This document shows, in pieces, positions 6,727 through 11,607 of a stretch of DNA of 17,650 nucleotides. Source of the stretch: an uncultured Clostridia bacterium (GTDB lineage: Bacteria; Bacillota; Clostridia; Christensenellales; Borkfalkiaceae); contig CANPYD010000008.1 in NCBI GenBank assembly GCA_947587775.1, forward strand, positions 1 through 17,650, read 5' to 3'. The stretch's first letter is position 1, and each line of letters begins with the position of its first letter. The notes beneath the pieces were generated by a model, which saw only the letters and a program-made list of their open reading frames with translations, searched no databases and was not told where the DNA came from. Position numbers and translations under genes: made by a program.

Positions 6727-8163
6727 ATGTCAGACAGAATACTATACGAAAACCCGTTAAACACAAGATATGCAAGCAAGGAGATGCTCGAAAACTTCGG
6801 CGATGAAAAGCGGTTCCGTCTTTGGAGAAAGCTGTGGATCGCGCTTGCCGAAGGGGAGAGAGAGCTCGGGCTTCCCATTTCCCAGTCGCAGATCGACGCG
6901 CTCAAGGAGCACGCCGACGATGTCGATTACGATAAGGCGGACGAATATGAGCGGGAGATCCGTCATGACGTGATGGCGCATGTGAAGGCGTACGGCGACG
7001 CCGTTCCTTCCGCCGCCGGGATCATTCATCTCGGCGCCACGAGCTGCTTTGTCGACTGCAACGCCGAGCTTATGATCATGCGTGACGGGCTGGACATTCT
7101 TCTCCGAAAACTTGTCAATGTCATGGATCTGCTCAAAAATTTTGCGCTCCGCTATAAGGATCTTCCCACGCTCGGCTTTACGCATCTTCAGCCGGCACAG
7201 CTCACGACAGTCGGGAAGCGCGCAACGCTGTGGCTGCAGGATCTGATGCTCGATTACGAAAATCTCATTTCTCTCTATTCCCGTTTCCGTCTCCGCGGCG
7301 TAAAGGGGACGACGGGCACGCAGGCAAGTTTTTTGGAACTTTTCGACGGGGATGATTGGAAGGTCAAGGAACTCGAAAAGCGCGTCTGTGCAAAACTCGG
7401 TTTTGAACGGGTCTACGGCGTCACGGGGCAGACTTACCCGAGAAAATTTGATTATAATGTTCTCAGTGTGCTCTCGCAGATCGCCCAAAGTGCCTATAAA
7501 TTCAGTAATGACATCCGCTTGTTGCAGGGGATGAAGGAGATCGAGGAGCCCTTTGAGGACGCGCAGGTCGGTTCTTCCGCAATGGCATATAAGCGGAATC
7601 CCATGCGCTGCGAGAGGATGGGGGCGCTATGCCGATACATGATCTCCCTTCCCGCCAATGCCGCGGTCACCGCCTCGACGCAGTGGTTCGAGCGTACTCT
7701 CGACGACTCCGCAAACCGCCGCATCGTCATTGCACAGGCATTTTTGACGGTGGATTCCGTGTTGAATCTCTATCTGAATGTCGCGGAAAACCTCGTCGTA
7801 TACGAAAAAACGATCGAAAAACATGTCGCCGCGGAACTTCCGTTTATGGCGACGGAAAATATCATGATGGAGTGCGTGAAGGCGGGCGGAAACAGGCAGG
7901 AACTTCACGAGAGGCTCCGTGTTCTCTCTGCAGAAGCGGGGCAGCGCGTCAAGACGGAGGGCGCCGAAAACGACTTGCTCGACCGCATCAAAGAGGACGA
8001 ACTGTTCGCAGCCGTGAAAGATAGGCTCGATACGATCGTCGATGCAAAGAAATTTGTCGGCAGGGCGCCTCGCCAGACGGAAGAATTTATCATCAGGGAA
8101 ATCCAGCCCATTCTCGACAGGCACAAAAATCTGCTCGGGGCAAAGGGCAATATCAATATTTGA
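6727..8163 (+). CDS. purB: Adenylosuccinate lyase
   Basis: Catalyses two purine steps: SAICAR to AICAR, and adenylosuccinate to AMP, each releasing fumarate. The 478 residues belong to the fumarase/aspartase superfamily, with all three conserved regions: HDVMAHVKAYG..GATSCFVDCN (near 80-115), TLGFTHLQPAQLTTVGKR (about 155-172) and the flexible signature loop GSSAMAYKRNP (282-292) carrying the catalytic serine. The length and the 'GTTGTQASFLELFDGD' segment fit the longer, eukaryote-like lineage of the enzyme also found in Clostridia. GGAG lies about 10 bases before the ATG. It sits between the cyclophilin gene and galE, with only 9 bp to galE, so the three form a likely operon of functionally unrelated housekeeping genes. 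Confidence 0.97.
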   Translation: MSDRILYENPLNTRYASKEMLENFGDEKRFRLWRKLWIALAEGERELGLPISQSQIDALKEHADDVDYDKADEYEREIRHDVMAHVKAYGDAVPSAAGIIHLGATSCFVDCNAELMIMRDGLDILLRKLVNVMDLLKNFALRYKDLPTLGFTHLQPAQLTTVGKRATLWLQDLMLDYENLISLYSRFRLRGVKGTTGTQASFLELFDGDDWKVKELEKRVCAKLGFERVYGVTGQTYPRKFDYNVLSVLSQIAQSAYKFSNDIRLLQGMKEIEEPFEDAQVGSSAMAYKRNPMRCERMGALCRYMISLPANAAVTASTQWFERTLDDSANRRIVIAQAFLTVDSVLNLYLNVAENLVVYEKTIEKHVAAELPFMATENIMMECVKAGGNRQELHERLRVLSAEAGQRVKTEGAENDLLDRIKEDELFAAVKDRLDTIVDAKKFVGRAPRQTEEFIIREIQPILDRHKNLLGAKGNINI

Positions 8164-8172
8164 GGGAAGAAA

Positions 8173-9183
8173 ATGGTTTTGGTAACGGGCGGCGCAGGAT
8201 ATATCGGCTCTCATACGGTCGTGGAACTCCTGAATGCCGGATATGATGTTGTAGTTGTAGATAATTTGAGCAATGCGAGCGAAGAGGCGATCCGCCGTGT
8301 CGAACAGATCACCGGGAAAAGGGTGTATTTTTATGAGAACGACGTGCGGGACCGCGCTGCGCTCGAGCTCATTTTTACGGCGCATGAGATCGAATGGGTC
8401 ATTCATTTTGCGGGGCTCAAAGCCGTCGGTGAGAGCGTGCAAAAACCCGTCGAATATTACGATAATAACCTTATTTCGACGCTTGTGCTCGTGGAAACGA
8501 TGCAAAAGTTCAGCGTGAAGAAGATCGTCTTTTCCTCTTCTGCGACCGTGTACGGCGATCCCGCGGAGCTTCCTCTTCTCGAAACGAGCAAGATGAATCC
8601 CACAACCAACCCTTACGGAGCGACAAAGGTCATGCAGGAGAACATTTTGAAGGACCTTTACGTATCCGACAACGGGTGGACGGTGGCGCTTCTACGGTAT
8701 TTTAATCCCGTGGGCGCGCATGAGAGCGGGCTCATCGGGGAAGATCCGAAGGGGATCCCTAACAACCTGATGCCTTACGTTGCACAGGTCGCAAGCGGGA
8801 AATTGAAAGAGATCGGCGTATTCGGCAACGACTATCCGACGCCTGACGGCACGGGCGTCCGCGATTACATCCACGTCGTCGATCTCGCAAGAGGGCATGT
8901 CGCTGCGATCGAAAAGTTGACGAAGGAAGGGGTGTATATCTATAATCTCGGCACGGGAAACGGTTACAGTGTTCTTGAAATGATTAACGCTTTCTCCAAA
9001 GCATGCGGAAAACAGCTTCCCTATGCGATCAAGCCGAGGCGCGCGGGAGACATCGCGGCATGTTATGCTTCCGCAGAGAAGGCGGAGCGCGAGCTCGGCT
9101 GGCGTGCGGAATACGATCTTGAGAAAATGTGTATAGATCAGTGGAACTGGCAAAAAAAGAATCCAAATGGATATGAATCTTGA
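8173..9183 (+). CDS. galE: UDP-glucose 4-epimerase
   Basis: NAD-dependent interconversion of UDP-glucose and UDP-galactose, for galactose use and for surface polysaccharide precursors. The 336-residue protein is an extended short-chain dehydrogenase: Rossmann GGAGYIGSH (6-14), DNLSNAS (30-36), catalytic serine region SSSATVYG (121-128) and the YGATK active site (Tyr148, Lys152). The 'GDGTGVRDYIHVVDLA' and 'NLGTGNGYSVLEM' segments typical of GalE are also present in near form. It starts 9 bp after purB with a GAGGGAAG ribosome site overlapping the purB stop and ends at a terminator. No other sugar genes lie nearby. Confidence 0.96.
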   Translation: MVLVTGGAGYIGSHTVVELLNAGYDVVVVDNLSNASEEAIRRVEQITGKRVYFYENDVRDRAALELIFTAHEIEWVIHFAGLKAVGESVQKPVEYYDNNLISTLVLVETMQKFSVKKIVFSSSATVYGDPAELPLLETSKMNPTTNPYGATKVMQENILKDLYVSDNGWTVALLRYFNPVGAHESGLIGEDPKGIPNNLMPYVAQVASGKLKEIGVFGNDYPTPDGTGVRDYIHVVDLARGHVAAIEKLTKEGVYIYNLGTGNGYSVLEMINAFSKACGKQLPYAIKPRRAGDIAACYASAEKAERELGWRAEYDLEKMCIDQWNWQKKNPNGYES

Positions 9184-9224
9184 TTTTTCGATGTTTTCAT
9201 AGTACTATGTGTGACATAATATAT

Positions 9225-9251
9225 AAAAAAGCGGCGAATCGCCGCTTTTTT
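9225..9251 (+). terminator. Intrinsic terminator after galE
   Basis: GCGGCG (9231-9236) pairs with CGCCGC (9240-9245) around a 3-nt loop, flanked by A6 and T6 that can extend the stem and supply the U tract. It is 41 bases after the galE stop and ends 19 bases before the next ATG. Confidence 0.8.
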
Positions 9252-9270
9252 GATTGCACAAATTGGTTTT

Positions 9271-9519
9271 ATGGAGTATCGGAGGGTATATGTAGAGGTC
9301 ACGGCGCGCTTTTCCAGAAGCGGCGGTATGATCCCGCTCGAAATCGTCTGGTCGGACGGAAGAAAGTATAAAATAGACCGTGTGACGCTCGTGTCGCATG
9401 CTTCTTCGCGGCTCGATCCGCTTCTTCCCGTGCGGTACAAGTGCCTGATCGGGGAGCGGGAGAAACTTCTTTACTTTGAGCCGCAGAAGGAGATCTGGTT
9501 CGTCGAACTTTCCGCTTAG
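9271..9519 (+). CDS. Small conserved-looking protein of unknown function
   Basis: An 82-residue protein with a compact all-beta look: MEYRRVYVEVTARF, then 'IPLEIVWSDGRKYKIDRV' and a closing 'YKCLIGEREKLLYFEPQKEIWFVEL'. The alternation of charged and aromatic residues and the final W-F-V-E strand resemble small clostridial hypothetical proteins, but I cannot name a family. The frame is open to a TTG at 9250; ATG 9271 is chosen as the first ATG. Neither start has a good ribosome site. The GGAGGGTAT at 9281-9289 lies inside the gene and leads only to an ATG-TAG. A weak promoter (TTGATT 9180-9185, 17 nt, TACTAT 9203-9208) would put the galE terminator in its leader. The strand bias and lack of a competing frame support it being real. 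Confidence 0.7.
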   Translation: MEYRRVYVEVTARFSRSGGMIPLEIVWSDGRKYKIDRVTLVSHASSRLDPLLPVRYKCLIGEREKLLYFEPQKEIWFVELSA

Positions 9520-9560
9520 AGGCTTTTTCCGAAATTTTTGTTTTTTTGTCTCAAAATTTC

Positions 9561-9589
9561 TTGACGGTGTCGCGGGAATCGTGTATAAT
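9561..9589 (+). promoter_or_regulatory. Promoter of the tRNA-Trp gene
   Basis: TTGACG (9561-9566), 17-nt spacer, TATAAT (9584-9589). The start would lie about five bases before the mature 5' end at 9601. Confidence 0.85.
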
Positions 9590-9600
9590 AAGAAACGCGT

Positions 9601-9675
9601 AGGGGAGTAGTTCAATGGTAGAGCAACGGTCTCCAAAACCGTCTGTTGCGTGTTCGAGTCGCGTCTCCCCTGCCA
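9601..9675 (+). tRNA. trnW: tRNA-Trp (anticodon CCA)
   Basis: A complete cloverleaf. The acceptor stem is 9601-9607 with 9665-9671, the D arm 9610-9624, the anticodon stem 9626-9630 with 9638-9642 around a CTCCAAA loop with anticodon CCA at 9633-9635. There is a 5-nt variable loop and a T arm 9648-9664 with loop TTCGAGT. The discriminator base is G (9672), as in bacterial tRNA-Trp, and the terminal CCA (9673-9675) is encoded. It has its own promoter and terminator. The T stem uses G-U wobbles at its outer ends. Confidence 0.96.
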
Positions 9676-9708
9676 AAAAACCCGCCGTTTTACGGCGGGT
9701 TTTTGGTT
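9661..9708 (+). repeat. 48-bp direct repeat, copy 1 (tRNA 3' end plus terminator)
   Basis: This 48-bp sequence covers the last 15 bases of the tRNA (part of the T stem, 3' acceptor strand, CCA) and the whole terminator. It recurs without mismatch at 9776-9823. A repeat that covers a tRNA 3' end is the classical layout of an integration site, but the spacer here is only 67 bp. Confidence 0.9.
9676..9704 (+). terminator. Terminator of tRNA-Trp
   Basis: CCCGCCGT (9681-9688) pairs with ACGGCGGG (9692-9699), flanked by an A tract on the left and T5 on the right, directly abutting the encoded CCA end. Confidence 0.9.
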
Positions 9709-9775
9709 GGGTCAGGCGCGAATCGAAAGAAAAGGGCTCCCGCAAAAGCGCGAAGCGGTTTTGCGGGACAAAGTA

Positions 9776-9823
9776 GCGTCTCCCCTGCCAAAAAACCCGC
9801 CGTTTTACGGCGGGTTTTTGGTT
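9776..9823 (+). repeat. 48-bp direct repeat, copy 2 (displaced tRNA 3' end plus terminator)
   Basis: Exact second copy of 9661-9708, not joined to a tRNA body. Between the copies (9709-9775) lies a strong hairpin: a 10-bp stem, 9738-9747 with 9759-9768. This copy includes the terminator hairpin that also serves the minus-strand gene ending at 9836. Confidence 0.9.
9791..9819. terminator. Second copy of the terminator, usable from both strands
   Basis: Same hairpin as at 9676-9704. On the minus strand it is followed by T6, 16 bases beyond the stop of the gene at 9836-10603, so it can end that transcript too. Confidence 0.8.
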
Positions 9824-9835
9824 ACAGTGGGTATT

Positions 9836-10603
9836 TTAATCAATTCCCGCCCATTTTTTTGCTTTATACTCAAAGAGCTGTGTGTGCTCGGCGTTCATGA
9901 ATTGGATCGCCGAAAGAACTGCAAGCTGAAAATCGAGAGTTTCCGGGTCGCTGTTTGCAAGCAGGTAGCGATCGTTTATTACTTTTATGATTTTTTTAAC
10001 AAAGTACGGCATATATCTAATGTCTTTGACATAGCGGTCAATGCAGGCTCCTTGCCGCAGTCCCCGCGTTATGATTGCAGTCAAAAGCTTTGCGATCTTT
10101 TCATAGCAACTCGTCTGTTCGGAGCGATTGGGAAAGGGGGAAACAAGCGTGAAAAAGTCATGCTCCGCTTTCGTTTGAAGGATGCTTTTGAACATCGGAT
10201 ATAAACGCATGATATAAGCGTTTAACCCTTCCTTGGCAAACGGACGCAGACCGTTTTCGTCATCGTCTTTTCGTTTGCTGTACGGCGCACTGTCGAAAAG
10301 ATAATTCATGTGGAAGATAAAGCATTCATGGTAGAAAAAGTCCATATCTTTTTCTGCAACCGTCTCTTCTTTGGTAATGGCTACGCCTTCGATACAGTCC
10401 CTTACAGAATAGGGCTGCAAATTTTTCAGATCCAAGACCTCGACAAACTGTTCAAACGGGATCTTATCGCCCGGTTTCAGTTCACCGAAAACTACGTTTT
10501 CAATCGCATAGGCATTCATGATCGAATTAAAATCTATGGCGCGGAACGTGAGCACTATGCGTCGGGGTTTTATCAATTCTTCTTCGGAAAGTTTTTCCCG
10601 CAT
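9836..10603 (-). CDS. Protein of unknown function behind a structured, terminator-bearing leader RNA
   Basis: A 255-residue protein I do not recognise. The start is at 10603, with GGAGG seven bases upstream; the reading frame stays open further, but that part is leader RNA. The N-terminus (MREKLSEEELIKPRRIVLTF) is charged. The middle has 'DFFYHECFIFHMNYLFDSAPYSKRKDDDENG' and the C-terminal half looks mostly helical (about residues 125-250), with HDFF, 'RGLRQGACIDRY' and 'FVKKIIKVINDRY'. There is no signal peptide, no clear membrane span, no Cys cluster, and no recognisable nuclease, helix-turn-helix, kinase or reverse-transcriptase motif. The gene is visibly AT-richer than its neighbours and lies alone between a tRNA 3'-end repeat and a duplicated RNA module, which suggests acquired, accessory DNA. 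Its expression should depend on read-through of the terminator at 10652-10623. Confidence 0.8.
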   Translation of the reverse strand: MREKLSEEELIKPRRIVLTFRAIDFNSIMNAYAIENVVFGELKPGDKIPFEQFVEVLDLKNLQPYSVRDCIEGVAITKEETVAEKDMDFFYHECFIFHMNYLFDSAPYSKRKDDDENGLRPFAKEGLNAYIMRLYPMFKSILQTKAEHDFFTLVSPFPNRSEQTSCYEKIAKLLTAIITRGLRQGACIDRYVKDIRYMPYFVKKIIKVINDRYLLANSDPETLDFQLAVLSAIQFMNAEHTQLFEYKAKKWAGID

Positions 10604-10622
10604 TGTATTTCCTCCCAAATAT

Positions 10623-10652
10623 AAAAAAACTGCGCCAACCGAAGTCAGCGCA
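10623..10652 (-). terminator. Intrinsic terminator between leader RNA copy 1 and the unknown gene
   Basis: On the minus strand TGCGCTGAC and GTTGGCGCA form a 9-bp stem (two G-U pairs) with a UUCG tetraloop, followed by one G and T7. It ends eight bases before the GGAGG of the gene starting at 10603. Confidence 0.9.
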
Positions 10653-10821
10653 TGAAAAACGCAAACTCCGTTGTCGCTCAACAAAAATCATAAGCCGTGG
10701 AATCCACCCTCTATGATCGGATTTTGCATTTTTACCGATATTCAAAAGAGGATGAATTTAATTTCATGGCAAATGAAAGATGCCCGTACGCCTGTGCGGG
10801 TAGCTTAGATTTTTGTTGAGC
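10623..10821 (-). ncRNA. Structured leader RNA, copy 1
   Basis: The predicted transcript starts near 10821. Its first 14 bases (10821-10808) pair perfectly with 10689-10676, and five further pairs (TAAGC with GCTTA) extend this stem to 19 bp with one bulge. Enclosed are a CCCG/CGGG hairpin (about 10801-10783), a TTTCAT/ATGAAA hairpin (10778-10762), a long arm CCTCT..ATCGG / CCGAT..AGAGG (about 10751-10710) and a small GTGG-ATT-CCAC hairpin. After the stem come CAACGGAG (10673-10666) and the terminator. CAACGGAG can pair with CUUCGGUUG inside the terminator, a possible antiterminator. No known riboswitch consensus was recognised. It may act as a cis-regulator of the downstream gene or as a stable RNA. 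Confidence 0.75.
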
Positions 10822-10827
10822 ATATTC

Positions 10828-10857
10828 AGTATAGCACAAAAGGAATTTTTTTGTCAA
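10828..10857 (-). promoter_or_regulatory. Promoter of leader RNA copy 1
   Basis: Minus strand TTGACA (plus 10852-10857), 18-nt spacer, TATACT (plus 10828-10833). The expected start falls at or next to the first base of the long closing stem. About 35 bases upstream of the -35 are conserved between the two copies. Confidence 0.87.
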
Positions 10858-10912
10858 GTGAAATCGTGCGAAAACGTAACTTATGACGGGGGACAGACTC
10901 CTGTCGCGTGGT

Positions 10913-10990
10913 TCAAAAGTGGCTTCGCCGATGTGCAAAAAAATATGAAAGACGTGTAGGACAATGAAAGGGAGGAAGGTTTTTCCGCAT
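10913..10990 (-). pseudogene. 25-codon relic behind leader RNA copy 2
   Basis: Copy 2 of the module ends in the same GGAGG and ATG as copy 1, and its first bases (ATGCGGAAAAACCTTCC) match the start of the 255-residue gene with a one-base deletion. After about six codons homology stops and the frame ends at a TGA (10915-10913). It looks like a duplicated 5' end whose coding body was lost or never copied. It is unlikely to encode a functional peptide. Confidence 0.6.
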
Positions 10991-11009
10991 TGCATTTCCT
11001 CCCAAATAT

Positions 11010-11039
11010 AAAAAAACTGCGCCAACCGAAGTCAGCGCA
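11010..11039 (-). terminator. Intrinsic terminator of leader RNA copy 2
   Basis: Identical to the copy 1 terminator: 9-bp stem (11039-11031 with 11026-11018), UUCG loop, T7. Confidence 0.9.
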
Positions 11040-11209
11040 TGAAAAACGCAAACTCCGTTGTCGCCAAACAGTAATCATAAGCCGTGGAATCCACCCTCTA
11101 TGATCGGATTTTGCATTTTTACCGATATTCAAAAGAGGATGAATTTAATTTCATGGCAAATGAAAGGTACCCGTACATCTGTGCGGGTGGCTTAGATTAA
11201 CTGTTTGGC
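11010..11209 (-). ncRNA. Structured leader RNA, copy 2
   Basis: Same architecture as copy 1. The closing stem is 11209-11195 with 11076-11063 (14 bp and one bulged base). Relative to copy 1, four positions on one arm are changed, and each has the matching change on the other arm (T-A to C-G, C-G to A-T, A-T to G-C, A-T to T-A, read down the stem). The central core is identical to copy 1, and the first internal hairpin has loop AGAT instead of AGGC. With no intact gene behind it, this copy would make only a terminated RNA of about 200 nt, so it may act in trans or be a decaying duplicate. Confidence 0.75.
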
Positions 11210-11215
11210 ATATTC

Positions 11216-11245
11216 AGTATAACACTAAAGGAATTTTTTTGTCAA
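11216..11245 (-). promoter_or_regulatory. Promoter of leader RNA copy 2
   Basis: Minus strand TTGACA (plus 11240-11245), 18-nt spacer, TATACT (plus 11216-11221). Both hexamers are conserved from copy 1 although the spacer differs at two positions. Confidence 0.87.
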
Positions 11246-11452
11246 GTGAAATCGTGCGAAAACGTAACTTATGACGGGGGAAGCGGGCTCCTTATTCCTC
11301 CCCGCCCGCGTTCAATTTCTGTCGATAGGAATATAATTGCGTCCTAATTATTTCACGATCCACAAAGGGATAAGGTCAGAATTGCGCCGTAATGGAAAAT
11401 ATTGGCTTTGATAGAATAGTGTCGTAAAAATAACCCTATTTTTGGAGAAATC

Positions 11453-11599
11453 ATGAAATTAAGCACAGCGGTAGCGATAAGGATCGGCGGGATTTTGCAG
11501 GAAAAGGGGATGTCTCAATATCGTCCAACCATAAAGAAAGAGGAAACTATATCAAAATCAAGCAAACGGCGGGGAATACCCCGCCGTTTGTATCAATAG
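11453..11599 (+). pseudogene. Truncated XRE-type helix-turn-helix regulator remnant
   Basis: A 48-codon reading frame with a good ribosome site (GGAG, five bases before the ATG). Its first 23 residues (MKLSTAVAIRI..ILQEKGMSQYR) match the start of small Cro/C1-type regulators, where helix 1 is followed by 'MSQYxL' at the turn of the DNA-binding domain. After SQYR the sequence becomes low-complexity and basic (KKEETISKSSKRR) and runs into the terminator hairpin of the MATE gene, so helices 2-5 are missing. Most likely it is a truncated gene. The 170 bases upstream (11282-11452) hold no other feature I can support. Confidence 0.55.
11563..11590. terminator. Hairpin terminator downstream of the MATE gene
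   Basis: A perfect 12-bp stem (11563-11574 with 11579-11590) with an AATA loop, 17 bases beyond the stop of the minus-strand MATE gene. On the minus strand it is followed by the T-rich CTTGATTTTG rather than a clean T run. It also overlaps the end of the XRE remnant. Confidence 0.7.
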
Positions 11600-11607
11600 T
11601 TCAACTC

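Larger units (their letters stand above)
10587..10893 (-). repeat. ~307-bp direct repeat, copy 1 (promoter, RNA, terminator, ribosome site, first codons)
   Basis: Nearly identical to 10974-11281. On the minus strand it runs from about 35 bases upstream of the -35 box to about the sixth codon of the unknown gene. An internal stretch of about 90 bases (10690-10778) is identical in both copies, while the arms of the long closing stem differ in a compensatory way. Confidence 0.93.
10974..11281 (-). repeat. ~308-bp direct repeat, copy 2
   Basis: Second copy of the module at 10587-10893, 387 bp further upstream on the minus strand. It keeps the promoter, folded RNA, terminator and ribosome site. 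The 80-base gap between copies (10894-10973) holds only the relic reading frame and a small GACAG/CTGTC hairpin (10892-10905). Confidence 0.93.

Noticed and set aside
9281..9295. GGAGGGTAT-ATG as the start of a gene
   Set aside because: The ATG is followed directly by TAG, so it encodes nothing; the sequence lies inside the 9271-9519 gene.
10690..10720. T-box-like wording (AGGGTGG followed by CCACGG) inside the leader RNA
   Set aside because: The T-box consensus needs AGGGUGGNACCGCG, which is not met. The segment instead makes a local GTGG/CCAC hairpin, and there is no Stem I specifier architecture or aminoacyl-tRNA or amino-acid gene downstream.
10623..10821. Retron-like msr-msd RNA (5' and 3' ends paired, UAAGC after the first arm, internal hairpins)
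   Set aside because: The end-pairing layout is reminiscent, but no reverse transcriptase is encoded: the downstream 255-residue protein has no YxDD motif, and the next gene is the tRNA on the other strand.
9836..10821. Type III toxin-antitoxin locus (ToxIN-like)
   Set aside because: The promoter-RNA-terminator-protein order fits, but the RNA is not an array of short pseudoknot repeats and the protein is longer than, and not recognisably similar to, ToxN-type nucleases. Kept only as an analogy.
10527..11132. Two minus-strand frames sharing an N-terminal ~50-residue sequence (MNIGKNAKSDHRGW..)
   Set aside because: The similarity comes from the duplicated RNA module. The frames start at TTG without ribosome sites, run through a terminator, and the differences between copies preserve base pairing rather than the amino acids.
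10587..11281. CRISPR array or insertion sequence
   Set aside because: There are only two long repeats rather than many short ones with unique spacers, and no transposase frame, terminal inverted repeats or target duplication are visible around the module.
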